DNA of 64,000 nt from positions 1 through 64,000 of the forward strand of contig NZ_DGIR01000019.1 in assembly GCF_002386445.1 (NCBI RefSeq), in the 5' to 3' direction. The first letter of the stretch is position 1, and the number at the start of each line of letters is the position of its first letter. Positions 10,473 to 20,617 of the stretch are shown in pieces. Origin of the DNA: Pseudomonas sp. UBA4617. Lineage in GTDB: Bacteria > Pseudomonadota > Gammaproteobacteria > Pseudomonadales > Pseudomonadaceae. A program made the translations under genes and the position numbers. The notes below the pieces were generated by a model. It did no database searches, was not told the origin of the DNA, and saw only the letters and a program-made list of their open reading frames with translations.

Positions 10473-11207
10473 ATGTCCGAGCCAGTCAAACTGCGCCCAC
10501 ACAACCAGGCCCATTGCAAGGACTGCAGCCTGGCCCCCCTGTGCCTGCCCCTGTCGCTGAACCTCGAAGACATGGATGCACTTGACGAAATCGTCAAGCG
10601 CGGGCGGCCGCTGAAGAAAGGCGAGTTCCTGTTCCGCCAGGGCGACAACTTCGGCTCGGTCTACGCGGTACGCTCCGGCGCCCTGAAAACCTTCAGCCTC
10701 AGCGACAGCGGCGAAGAGCAGATCACCGGCTTCCACCTGCCCAGCGAGCTGGTCGGCCTGTCGGGCATGGACACCGAGGCCTATCCGGTGTCGGCCCAGG
10801 CGCAGGAAACCACCTCGGTGTGTGAAATCCCCTTCGAGCGCCTCGACGAACTGTCGGTGCAGCTGCCCCAGCTACGTCGCCAGCTGATGCGGGTGATGAG
10901 CCGGGAAATCCGCGATGACCAGCAAATGATGCTGCTGCTGTCGAAAAAGACCGCTGACGAGCGCATCGCCACCTTCCTGGTCAACCTTTCGGCGCGCTTC
11001 CGTGCCCGCGGCTATTCGGCCAACCAGTTCCGCCTGAGCATGTCGCGCAACGAAATCGGCAATTACCTTGGCCTGGCCGTGGAAACCGTGTCGCGGGTGT
11101 TCACCCGCTTCCAGCAGAACGGCCTGATCCGCGCCGAAGGCAAGGAAGTGCACATCCTCGACCCGATCCAGCTGTGCGCGCTGGCCGGCGGTGCGATGGA
11201 GGCCTGA
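10473..11207 (+). CDS. anr: anaerobic regulator Anr (FNR/CRP family)
   Basis: Oxygen-sensing transcription factor that carries a 4Fe-4S cluster and activates microaerobic genes. The start MSEPVKLRPHNQ at 10473 gives 244 residues, the expected Anr size. N-terminal cysteines C15, C18 and C24 (CKDCSLAPLC) plus a cysteine near residue 116 (SVCEIPF) are the cluster ligands. A cyclic-nucleotide-binding-like fold follows, then an HTH near the C terminus (SRNEIGNYLGLAVETVSRVF). It lies directly after hemN and a few hundred bp from two of its probable target sites. Confidence 0.97.
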   Translation: MSEPVKLRPHNQAHCKDCSLAPLCLPLSLNLEDMDALDEIVKRGRPLKKGEFLFRQGDNFGSVYAVRSGALKTFSLSDSGEEQITGFHLPSELVGLSGMDTEAYPVSAQAQETTSVCEIPFERLDELSVQLPQLRRQLMRVMSREIRDDQQMMLLLSKKTADERIATFLVNLSARFRARGYSANQFRLSMSRNEIGNYLGLAVETVSRVFTRFQQNGLIRAEGKEVHILDPIQLCALAGGAMEA

Positions 11208-11261
11208 GGCGGCGTTTAGCAGGTATACTTGGGCATTCGTTTTCCCAGGATACCCGCAACA

Positions 11262-11810
11262 ATGCACAGCGACGCCTTCGACCTCAAAGCCCTGATCCGC
11301 CCGGTAGTGGACTTCCCCAAGCCGGGCGTGATCTTCCGCGACATCACCCCGCTGTTCCAGTCGCCGCGCGGGCTGCGCTATGTGGCAGACCAGTTCATCG
11401 AGCGCTATGTCGAGGCCGAGTTCAGCCACATCGGTGCCATGGATGCGCGAGGCTTCCTGATCGGCTCGATCATCGCCCACCAACTGAACAAGCCGCTGAT
11501 CCTGTTCCGCAAGCAAGGCAAGCTGCCCGCTGATGTGCTGAGCGAGGCCTACCAGACCGAGTACGGCGAAGCGTTTCTGGAAGTGCACGCCGACAGCCTG
11601 TGCGAAGGGGATGCGGTGCTGATCTTCGATGACCTGATTGCGACTGGCGGTACGCTGCTGGCAGCGGCCAACCTGGTGCGTCGGACCGGTGCGCGGGTGT
11701 TCGAGGCGGCGGCAATCATCGACCTGCCGGAGCTGGACGGGTCGCGCCGACTGCAGGCGGCGGGTGTGCCGACATTCTGTCTGACCGAGTTTTCGCTCAG
11801 CGAATATTGA
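11262..11810 (+). CDS. apt: adenine phosphoribosyltransferase
   Basis: Purine-salvage enzyme converting adenine and PRPP to AMP. The start MHSDAFDL at 11262 gives 182 residues; an in-frame start 11 codons upstream lacks family similarity. It shows the N-terminal IRPVVDFPKPGVIFRDITPL typical of Apt, and the PRPP-binding loop VLIFDDLIATGGTLLAA. It is monocistronic, ending in a hairpin shared with the convergent recR. Confidence 0.97.
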   Translation: MHSDAFDLKALIRPVVDFPKPGVIFRDITPLFQSPRGLRYVADQFIERYVEAEFSHIGAMDARGFLIGSIIAHQLNKPLILFRKQGKLPADVLSEAYQTEYGEAFLEVHADSLCEGDAVLIFDDLIATGGTLLAAANLVRRTGARVFEAAAIIDLPELDGSRRLQAAGVPTFCLTEFSLSEY

Positions 11811-11820
11811 GTTGGAAATT

Positions 11821-11839
11821 GGGGCTGCCTTGCAGCCCC
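11821..11839. terminator. hairpin between convergent apt and recR
   Basis: GGGGCTGC-CTT-GCAGCCCC, an 8-bp perfect stem 10 bp after the apt stop and just before the recR stop. T tracts are weak on both strands, so it is a probable bidirectional terminator. Confidence 0.55.
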
Positions 11840-11845
11840 GATGAC

Positions 11846-12448
11846 TCAGAGCGAAATCGGCCGCCGCCCGGCGAAGGCATGGGCCAGGGTTCCGCCGTCA
11901 ACCAGCTCCAGCTCCCCACCCAGCGGCACACCATGGGCAATGCGCGACGCCACCAGGCCCTTCTCGCTCAGCAGCTGGGCAATGTAATGCGCAGTCGCCT
12001 CACCTTCCACCGTCGGGTTGGTTGCCAGGATCACCTCGGTGAAGGTGCCCTGCTCCTCGATCCGCGCCATCAGTTGTGGAATGCCGATCGCCTCCGGGCC
12101 CAGGCCGTCCAGCGGCGACAGGTGGCCCTTGAGCACGAAATAGCGGCCACGGTAGCCCGTCTGCTCCACCGCATACACATCGGTCGGTCCTTCGACCACG
12201 CACAACTGGGTATCGTCACGGCGCGTGTCGGCGCATTGCGGGCACAGCTCCTGCTCGGTCAGGGTACGACACTGGCGGCAATGCCCTACCCCTTCCATGG
12301 CCTGGGTCAGGGCCTGTGCCAGGCGCAGGCCGCCGCTGCGGTCACGCTCGAGCAGCTGCAGGGCCATGCGCTGGGCGGTTTTCTGGCCGACACCCGGGAG
12401 AATACGCAGGGCATCGATCAGTTGGCGGATGAGAGGGCTGAAGCTCAT
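11846..12448 (-). CDS. recR: recombination protein RecR
   Basis: RecFOR-pathway protein that helps load RecA at gapped DNA. The start MSFSPLIRQLIDAL at 12448 gives 200 residues, the family size; a longer upstream frame is rejected. Seen are the HhH segment LRILPGVGQKTAQRMA, a four-cysteine zinc finger (CRQCRTLTEQELCPQC), and a Toprim domain beginning LCVVEGPTDVYAVE. It follows ybaB and dnaX on the same strand, the conserved dnaX-ybaB-recR order, although a terminator-like hairpin separates it from ybaB. Confidence 0.97.
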   Translation of the reverse strand: MSFSPLIRQLIDALRILPGVGQKTAQRMALQLLERDRSGGLRLAQALTQAMEGVGHCRQCRTLTEQELCPQCADTRRDDTQLCVVEGPTDVYAVEQTGYRGRYFVLKGHLSPLDGLGPEAIGIPQLMARIEEQGTFTEVILATNPTVEGEATAHYIAQLLSEKGLVASRIAHGVPLGGELELVDGGTLAHAFAGRRPISL

Positions 12449-12543
12449 GGGAAAGGCCTGACAATTCAATAAGAGGCGGTTTATACCCAGCGGTGACAAT
12501 GCCGTCAAATCAGCAGACCGCGTCCGCGGAGAAATCTCACCTG

Positions 12544-12575
12544 AAAAAAAAACCGCCGCTGTCATGAGCGGCGGT
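12544..12575 (-). terminator. intrinsic terminator after dnaX-ybaB
   Basis: On the minus strand ACCGCCGCT-N6-AGCGGCGGT forms a 9-bp stem followed by nine T residues. It sits between ybaB and recR, so much of the dnaX-ybaB transcript should end here and recR may need read-through or its own promoter. Confidence 0.85.
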
Positions 12576-12594
12576 CCCTGGTAATGCAATGCCC

Positions 12595-12930
12595 TCAGAA
12601 CGGCATCTTGAAGCCCGGCGGCAATTGCATGCCGGCAGTCATGCTGCCCATCTTTTCCTGGCTGTTCTGCTCGACCTTGCGCACGGCGTCGTTCAGTGCA
12701 GCGGCGATCAGGTCTTCCAGCACTTCCTTGTCGTCTGCGTCAGTCGACATCAGGCTCTGGTCGATGCTGACGCGCTTCACATCGTGACGGCCGGTCATCA
12801 CAACGCTCACCAGGCCGCCACCGGACTGGCCGGTAACTTCGGCGTTGGCCAGCTCTTCCTGCATCTTCTGCATCTTTTCCTGCATCTGCTGGGCCTGCTT
12901 CATCAGGCCGGCCATGCCACCTTTCATCAT
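12595..12930 (-). CDS. YbaB/EbfC family nucleoid-associated protein
   Basis: Small DNA-binding protein of the YbaB/EbfC family, 111 residues from MMKGGMAGLMKQAQQ. It has the N-terminal helical MQEKMQKMQEELANAEVTG segment and the GLVSVVMTGRHDVKRVSID core that define the family; the C terminus is the typical PPGFKMPF. It lies 62 bp downstream of dnaX in the conserved dnaX-ybaB-recR arrangement. Confidence 0.95.
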   Translation of the reverse strand: MMKGGMAGLMKQAQQMQEKMQKMQEELANAEVTGQSGGGLVSVVMTGRHDVKRVSIDQSLMSTDADDKEVLEDLIAAALNDAVRKVEQNSQEKMGSMTAGMQLPPGFKMPF

Positions 12931-12992
12931 GGGGTATACCTCGATTGGGTCATGTGATGCGGCCGGCACCTGGCCAGCCGCATGGTTATCCG

Positions 12993-15062
<2,070 letters not shown>

Positions 15063-15180
15063 CGAAAAACCATCGTAGCCTGATCGAGCGGAAGATCGCT
15101 AATGCTAGCGGAGCGGGGGCAAAAATGCACCCCGCGCAGCTCGTCTAAGCTAGAAACTGTATGTGCTGTCCAGGGAGGAT

Positions 15181-15954
15181 ATGCCTTTGCCAAGACTGCT
15201 GGCCTTGCTGCTGTTGTGGACTTCGCAATGTCTCGCCGAACAGGCGGTGCTGCGTTTTTCCGTGGCCGAGAGCTGGAGCATGCCGCTGGTGCGCATCGAA
15301 GCCGACCAGCCAGTGGAAGGCCTGTTGTACGACCTGACGCAGGCACTGGCCCGAGAGGTGGGCGCACGCCCTGTGTACCACGTCATGGCCCGCCTGCGCC
15401 TGCAGGAGGCCATGGAGCATGGCGATATCGACGTGCGGTGCTATGTCAGCAACCAGTGGTTCGACGCCCCACCGAGGAATTTTGTCTGGAGCATCCCACT
15501 GATCAACCAGCGCGACCTGCTGGTCGGTCGCCTGGGCGACAGCACGGCAATATCCCCTGAGCAACTGCCGCCACAGGCGATCGGTACAGTTCTGGGTTTC
15601 AGCTACCCGGGCTTGCAGCCCTTGCTTGACCAGGGCCGCTTGCAGCGCGAAGACAGCCGCAACCAGTTGCTGGTATTGCAGAAGTTGCAAGCCGGCCGCT
15701 ATCGCCACGCAGTCAGCAACCAGCTGTCATTGCAGTGGTTCAACCGGGGCCTGCCGGATGCGCAGCGCCTGCAGGCGCTGACGGTGCTGGACGAGCAGGA
15801 GCTGGGGTGCATGGTACGCAATGATCCGGCGATACCGACCCAGGGGCTGCTGCGGGCGCTGGCGCGGATGAAGCAGTCAGGGGAAATCGAACGGATTGTG
15901 CAGCGCTATGAAGGGCTGGGCCATCAGCACGCCATGCCGGTAGCCCAACCATGA
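15181..15954 (+). CDS. periplasmic solute-binding protein (amino-acid ABC type)
   Basis: Probable secreted substrate-binding protein of the SBP_bac_3 fold, 257 residues. The N terminus MPLPRLLALLLLWTSQCLA looks like a cleavable signal peptide. The body has the usual features of this family (PVEGLLYDLTQALAREVGA; later a second lobe GTVLGFSYPGLQPLL). A purine-rich AGGGAGGA lies just two bases before the ATG, so translation might instead start at the TTG two codons later (15187). No permease or ATPase gene is adjacent, so the ligand is unknown; it may serve sensing rather than transport. Confidence 0.75.
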   Translation: MPLPRLLALLLLWTSQCLAEQAVLRFSVAESWSMPLVRIEADQPVEGLLYDLTQALAREVGARPVYHVMARLRLQEAMEHGDIDVRCYVSNQWFDAPPRNFVWSIPLINQRDLLVGRLGDSTAISPEQLPPQAIGTVLGFSYPGLQPLLDQGRLQREDSRNQLLVLQKLQAGRYRHAVSNQLSLQWFNRGLPDAQRLQALTVLDEQELGCMVRNDPAIPTQGLLRALARMKQSGEIERIVQRYEGLGHQHAMPVAQP

Positions 15955-15978
15955 GCAGGTCCGCCCCGCAAAAGCCCC

Positions 15979-16467
15979 TCACACCAGCGCCACCAGGGCT
16001 GCACTGAGGAACAGCCCTACCCCGAACACCGCGTGCGTCACCAGGCTCCTCAGGCAGTTACGCGCCGGTGCCGGTGTCTTTGAAGCGAAGAACCCTGCCC
16101 CCATCGCCGGCTGCATGAGACACAGCGGCGCCACCACCGTCCCTGCACCCACCATCAACGCCGGCCACAGGGTCGGCGCCAGCAACCAGCCTTCGCCGAC
16201 TGTCAGCACCAGCAGCAGGGCGAACAGCACGCCGATGGCGTAATGAATCAGCCATCCCCACACCCGTTCGTGGCGCACCGGCTCCGCACGGGCAATGGCC
16301 TGATGTCGCACCCGCCCCTGCAACAAATGCCCCACCCAGCGCCCGACCATGGCGAAGTTCGGCGTGGCGACCCCCAGGCGCCGCAGCAACAAGCCCCACC
16401 CATCCATGACCAGCGTGGCACCCACGCCGATCGGCAAGGCAGCAGAAAGCATCGCAGTAAAGGTCAT
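15979..16467 (-). CDS. DUF2938 family inner-membrane protein
   Basis: Membrane protein of 162 residues with about four helices; the N-terminal ATLVMDGWGLLLRRLGVATPNFAMVGRW region is typical of DUF2938. Its function is unknown. It is transcribed divergently from the MerR-type gene at 16550, across a 16-bp palindrome that probably controls it. Confidence 0.8.
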   Translation of the reverse strand: MTFTAMLSAALPIGVGATLVMDGWGLLLRRLGVATPNFAMVGRWVGHLLQGRVRHQAIARAEPVRHERVWGWLIHYAIGVLFALLLVLTVGEGWLLAPTLWPALMVGAGTVVAPLCLMQPAMGAGFFASKTPAPARNCLRSLVTHAVFGVGLFLSAALVALV

Positions 16468-16519
16468 TGAAAAAGCCCTCGAAGGTTGACGGTCATCACT
16501 ACGCCGCGCAGCATAGAAG

Positions 16520-16535
16520 TTGAAGTCAACTTCAA
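16520..16535. promoter_or_regulatory. MerR-type operator between DUF2938 gene and merR-like gene
   Basis: TTGAAGTCAACTTCAA is a perfect 7-bp inverted repeat with a 2-bp centre, in the 82-bp divergent promoter region. Palindromes of this kind in the promoter spacer are the usual targets of MerR-family activators. Confidence 0.65.
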
Positions 16536-16549
16536 GTCAAGGGACAGAA

Positions 16550-16972
16550 ATGGACATTGCCGATGTCGCCAGACGTACAGGCGTACCCGCCTCGACGCTG
16601 CGTTACTACGAAAAGAAAGGCTTGCTCAAGTCACTTGCCGGGCGCGGTCAACGACGGCAGTTTGCCGCGGATGTGGCAGACCGCTTGGCACTGATAGCGC
16701 TGGGGCAAGCGGCGGGGTTTTCCCTGGATGAAGTGGGAGCGATGCTGGTGGACCTGCAGGTCGACCGGCAGCTGCTGATCGCCAAGGCCGACGAACTGGA
16801 TGCACGGATCAGGCGCTTGCAGGCAATGAGCAAGGGCCTGCGGCATGCGGCGCAGTGCCCGGAAGCGGATCACCTGGCATGCCCGACATTCCAGCGGCTG
16901 ATGAAGTTATCGGCAGCGGGGTATGGAAAACAACGAGGCAGATCGACGTCTATCTCGAAACACCCAGGGTAG
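16550..16972 (+). CDS. MerR-family transcriptional regulator
   Basis: 140-residue regulator starting MDIADVARRTGVPASTL. The N-terminal winged HTH (ADVARRTGVPASTLRYYEKKGL) and a dimerisation helix are typical of MerR. A few cysteines occur in the C-terminal half (QCPEADHLACPTF, near residues 103-111), so a metal or redox signal is possible, but the ligand cannot be read from the sequence. It is divergent from the DUF2938 gene, its likely target. Confidence 0.88.
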   Translation: MDIADVARRTGVPASTLRYYEKKGLLKSLAGRGQRRQFAADVADRLALIALGQAAGFSLDEVGAMLVDLQVDRQLLIAKADELDARIRRLQAMSKGLRHAAQCPEADHLACPTFQRLMKLSAAGYGKQRGRSTSISKHPG

Positions 16973-17686
16973 GACCGTCAACGCCGTGCACCGAGAACAG
17001 TACTTACGTTTCAACGACATTGCTGAGCAAAAGCGTTTATGCAAACGAAGTTCGCTGGCGCCAGCTCTAACAAGACCGTTTGCATCTCAGCGATCGCCTG
17101 GGGAAAATCCCCTCTTTTATGCACGAATGGATACGCGCATGCAGTTCGAAAAGACTTGGCAGTACAAGACCGATGAAGGAAATGGAGGGATCGACCCGCA
17201 GCGTTTTACCGTGAGGACGGTCATCAGGGCCTGAGGTGCTCTACATGCCTTACTTCATGCAAGCCGCCTCCTTCTGGTAGCGGGCGCAGTCGTCGTAAAA
17301 TTCCTGAAACCCTATCCGCTACGCAAGTGGCTGGGCGTAACGTTGCTCGCAACGGGCTCGGTCGGCATTTTCAAAGTCGGCCAGCAGCAGGTGCTGGGCT
17401 TTGACCGGAGCTGTTGATGCTCCTGGCCATACCGCTGGGTACGGTACTGTTCCTGACCCGGCGGCGGTTCATGGAGGTGGACTGAAGCAGTCCACGCCCT
17501 TTCAGAAGCCAGCTCCCCAGCAATAAGGCATGCACTGGCAACAAGACCTTGGAGCAGGCTCCGCTTCGGATCGCCAGCCGTCCGTGCGAAACGCGGGACG
17601 ATACACATCCGGTTAGAAAGTCGTCAGTATGCCGGGATGGCGCACCAAATAGTGGCATCAGGCACTGGTTAACTACGAAGTTCTGC
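16973..17686. other. gene-poor stretch before the island
   Basis: About 700 bp with no well-supported intact gene. A short open frame, MDTRMQFEKTWQYKTDEG (17128-17234), lacks recognisable similarity. The 17274-17485 part contains a decayed membrane-protein fragment, annotated separately. The region ends at the left direct repeat of the genomic island. Confidence 0.5.
17274..17485 (+). pseudogene. decayed inner-membrane protein fragment
   Basis: One frame reads VVVKFLKPYPLRKWLGVT followed by LLATGSVGIFKVGQQQ and stops; a second frame, shifted at the stop, continues LLAIPLGTVLFLTRRRFMEVD and stops. Both halves look like transmembrane helices with basic flanks, and there is no start codon or ribosome site. 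This suggests the C-terminal remains of a membrane protein broken by a frameshift. The parent family is not recognised. Confidence 0.35.
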
Positions 17687-17786
17687 GAGAAAGCCTTGAG
17701 AATTCAAGGACTTGTGTAATGGAGGCAGCCCCACCAGCCACACCCCGGCACTCGATGTTCCCGCTATGGCTGCTCCCTTCCGGGCC
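17687..17786. repeat. left direct repeat (att site; ffs remnant)
   Basis: 100 bp matching 28061-28160 with two differences (positions 17715 and 17727). It holds the ffs terminator palindrome CCTTGAGAATTCAAGG and, on the minus strand, the 3' 63 nt of the 4.5S RNA (17724-17786), but the 5' part of the RNA gene is missing. After 17786 the two sequences diverge at once. It is the displaced original 3' end of ffs produced by integration. Confidence 0.93.
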
Positions 17787-17923
17787 ATGTCTAGGTCGCA
17801 TGCAAGCATGCTGGTAATCAACGCAGACCTTATGGGGCAAGGGTTTCAGGCTGATGGGGCAACCAGAGTTCTATCGGTACGCACACCCAGCATGGGTGCT
17901 CAAAACTTGGGTGTAGCCAGCAC

Positions 17924-17959
17924 TGTCACACTTTGCTGTAACACTTTGGTGTCACACCC
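17924..17959 (+). promoter_or_regulatory. tandem TGTMACACTTTG repeats before the integrase
   Basis: TGTCACACTTTG (17924), TGTAACACTTTG (17937) and TGTCACACCC (17950) repeat every 13 bp directly before the integrase start. A further exact copy, TGTAACACTTTG, lies inside the gene at 18032, and TGTCACACTTCG occurs at 28037 beside the right repeat. They may be arm-type integrase-binding sites, doubling as an autoregulatory operator. Confidence 0.5.
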
Positions 17960-19252
17960 ATGGCCTACATCATCAAGCGCGGGGCGCTCTACTACCTGAA
18001 TCTCAAGCTGCCAAAGCACCTATTCCCGAGGTGTAACACTTTGCGTTTGAGCCTGAACATACGGCATCGTCAAAGCGCCATCTTCATTGCCACATCACTG
18101 GTGCAGCGGTTGCATCACCACCTTAGCGAGCACCCTCTTGCAGACCCCCAGACGCTTCGTACGTTGTGTTCACAGTGGCGGGACTCTACACCCACGCCCA
18201 CTATCCAAGCCGCTCCACGGATCGCTACGGCAGTCTCAGCGAAACGGAATAGCGACAGCCCTACCCTCGCTGCACTCTCCAAGCTCTATATAGAGGAAGG
18301 GAAACGGGGAGGCACATGGCGACAGGTCAGCACCGAGGAAGTCGAGCGAGCCTTATCAGACCTTTTCGAGTTGGTGGGTGACATGCCCGCCAAAGCCTTC
18401 GATGCGCACCAAGCACGCCTTCTAAAGGAACGGCTCAGCCTATGCCCGCAATATTTCGGCTTACGCCCCGAGTTCAAGGGAAAGACACTGAGGCAGGTGG
18501 TTGACTCAGGAAGTTCTTACAAGACCATCACCGCTGTCACAGTGAACAATCGGCTACGCAAGCTCACCGCCTTCCTGAACTGGTGCAAAACGAATGGGTA
18601 CGTCACAGACAACCCACTGACGGGCATGAAAGTCATGACAGGATCAGCGAAGGAAGCCCGGCTGTCTTTTGAACGACACGACCTAAATGCCCTGCTGAAC
18701 CACGATGTACTGCGAAGAGAAGCCCGAAAGCACCCGTGGCGTTACTGGCTGCCACTCCTTGGGCGAACCACTGGGGCACGATTGGAAGAACTGTGCCAAC
18801 TGCGAGTCGATGACTTCATTGAGCAACAGGGCGTCCAGTGCATCCGCATCGATGACAGCCGTGAAGGCCAGAACCTTAAGAGTGCCAGCAGCCGCCGAGT
18901 ACTTCCCCTGCACCCTTCACTGATTGAGCTGGGATTGTTGCAGTACGCTGAATCGGTGAGGACAGATGGAGCTGATCGCCTGTTCCCCGAGCTTGAAGCA
19001 GTACGTGGGAAGCTCGGGCATGCAGCCTCAAAATGGTTTGGCCGCTATAAGGCGAAACTGGGTATCACCGACCCACGCAAAACTTTCCACAGCTTCCGCC
19101 ACACCTTCATCGATGACCTGCGTGATGCTGGCGTGCAAGACTCATTAATCAAACGCATGGTGGGACACGAAGACAGCTCCGTAACCTTTGGCATCTACGG
19201 CAGCAGGACGCCAATTAAGGCGATGGTCGAGGCCATGAAGCACATCAAATAA
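17960..19252 (+). CDS. tyrosine recombinase/integrase of the ffs island
   Basis: Site-specific integrase of 430 residues that presumably integrates and excises the island at ffs. The N terminus MAYIIKRGALYYLNLKLPKHL resembles the short DUF6538-type domain of many proteobacterial integrases. A SAM-like core-binding region (residues about 95-215) precedes the catalytic domain with Arg in GRTTGARLEELCQL, HSFRHTF (HxxR), GHEDSSVTFGIYG (His and the nucleophilic Tyr in IYG). All key catalytic residues are present, so it should be active. Confidence 0.93.
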   Translation: MAYIIKRGALYYLNLKLPKHLFPRCNTLRLSLNIRHRQSAIFIATSLVQRLHHHLSEHPLADPQTLRTLCSQWRDSTPTPTIQAAPRIATAVSAKRNSDSPTLAALSKLYIEEGKRGGTWRQVSTEEVERALSDLFELVGDMPAKAFDAHQARLLKERLSLCPQYFGLRPEFKGKTLRQVVDSGSSYKTITAVTVNNRLRKLTAFLNWCKTNGYVTDNPLTGMKVMTGSAKEARLSFERHDLNALLNHDVLRREARKHPWRYWLPLLGRTTGARLEELCQLRVDDFIEQQGVQCIRIDDSREGQNLKSASSRRVLPLHPSLIELGLLQYAESVRTDGADRLFPELEAVRGKLGHAASKWFGRYKAKLGITDPRKTFHSFRHTFIDDLRDAGVQDSLIKRMVGHEDSSVTFGIYGSRTPIKAMVEAMKHIK

Positions 19253-19798
19253 CCTCGAATAACCTGCCGTAAACCTTGCCAAAACCTCGCTCTCGAACGA
19301 CGCTAGCCATCCTCCGTGCTTTGTCAAACCCAGTGTTTACGGGGCGTAAAGGGGGTCTGAACTAAACAAAGCCCTTCCCTCTCCCTACAAAAAGGTTTTT
19401 CGCTTTTTTCTCCAAGATTGCGAAAGGCAAGAGATAGATCAGCCCCCGAGCGCCCTGTCAACACCTATTGACAAGCGGTCGCCCATTGTGAGACTATACG
19501 ATTCTGCTCAGCGGCAGAACAGATTACCGAGAAACCTCTACGCGACCACGGTGTGTACAAGCCACCCGAAAATCGCAGGAGGTTTTTTAACGCCTGAATT
19601 TTGGCTGACCACCACCGACGGTCTATGCAGCTCATGAGAACTACCCATGACAAATGCAATCGCAGCAACACCAACCTTGAGGTCTACGACATCGAATAGC
19701 TGAGTTCCCACTCCTCCGTAACGAGAAGAATGACTAGCCCGATGCCGACCTTGAGTCGGTTTTTTTTGCCCATTTTTCAACTGAACGGAGGTAACAAC
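19253..19798. other. non-coding island stretch
   Basis: About 550 bp without a convincing gene. Short open frames on both strands lack ribosome sites and recognisable similarity. The stretch ends with an intrinsic terminator (19745-19767) that lies upstream, not downstream, of the next gene. Confidence 0.5.
19745..19767 (+). terminator. intrinsic terminator / possible attenuator
   Basis: CCGAC-CTTGA-GTCGG followed by eight T residues, 32 bp before the start codon of the AP2-like gene. It could end a small RNA transcribed from upstream or attenuate the downstream gene. Confidence 0.7.
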
Positions 19799-20500
19799 AT
19801 GTCTCACCCCAGAATCAATGACATCACACGGACCATCCTTGTAGCACCTTGCGTGGCCGGAATTCACCTTGACTACAGCCTCGGGGAAGAACTTCCGCTG
19901 TTCGGCCCACTGATCGGTGAGACATTGCTGTGCGGTGTCGGCTATAACTCGATTGAGAGAAGGAAGGCACTGGCCTTGCCTTATCACGAAAAAACAGCCC
20001 GCGCCTACTCCCACTGGAAATACATGCTGAATCGGTGCTACGGGTCAGATGCCTCAGCCTATGAGGGCTGCACAGTTTGCAAGAAGTGGCACGATTTCCA
20101 AGAATTTGCCGACTGGTACGTCGCCCAACCTTATGCGAACGCGGCGGACGCGGAACTGGACAAAGACATCCTCGACCGACACAACAGAATCTATTCGCCG
20201 GAGTTCTGCTCACTGGTTCCAAGGCTTATCAATCAGATGTTTCGGGACACCCGCAGTCAGCGTGGCAGATTGCCCATTGGCGTGAAGCAAGGACCAAGGC
20301 AAAAAGGGTTCACGGCTCGAATTTCCAAGTATGGCAAGCAAGTTCACCTCGGAACGTTTCGCGATGTATTCAGTGCATTCGCGGCCTTGAAGGCAGCATA
20401 CTCGACCTACTGCTGTGAAGTTGCTGACAAGTATGAGGGCAAGATTGATCAACGTGTGATTGATAGACTTCGCACTTGCCAGCTTCACATTCACGACTGA
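19799..20500 (+). CDS. phage-like AP2/HNH-associated protein
   Basis: 233-residue protein starting MSHPRINDITRT with a good ribosome site (GGAGG at 19787). The middle part (WKYMLNRCYG, EGCTVCKKWHDFQEFADWY, DILDRHNRIYSPEFCSLVP) follows the pattern of phage proteins related to HNH homing endonucleases, and the C-terminal part (GFTARISKYGKQVHLGTFRD) looks like an AP2-type DNA-binding fold. I see no clear HNH catalytic set, so nuclease activity is not claimed. Probably a DNA-binding phage or island protein. Confidence 0.6.
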   Translation: MSHPRINDITRTILVAPCVAGIHLDYSLGEELPLFGPLIGETLLCGVGYNSIERRKALALPYHEKTARAYSHWKYMLNRCYGSDASAYEGCTVCKKWHDFQEFADWYVAQPYANAADAELDKDILDRHNRIYSPEFCSLVPRLINQMFRDTRSQRGRLPIGVKQGPRQKGFTARISKYGKQVHLGTFRDVFSAFAALKAAYSTYCCEVADKYEGKIDQRVIDRLRTCQLHIHD

Positions 20501-20617
20501 CGAACTGACTTCACACCACCGCAGGCTTGGACATTGGCCTGCGGAGTACCAACTTACCAACAAACCGGCACAACCCGAGAGGAATGCCTATCGAGAATGA
20601 ACTAGAGGAGATTACGA

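Noticed and set aside
17687..17786. A second functional ffs gene at the left repeat
   Set aside because: It lacks the 5' 35 nt needed to close the hairpin, and the sequence diverges at 17787; it is a remnant.
19465..20014. Minus-strand open frames overlapping the AP2-like gene
   Set aside because: Opposite a better-supported gene with a good ribosome site; no start signals of their own.
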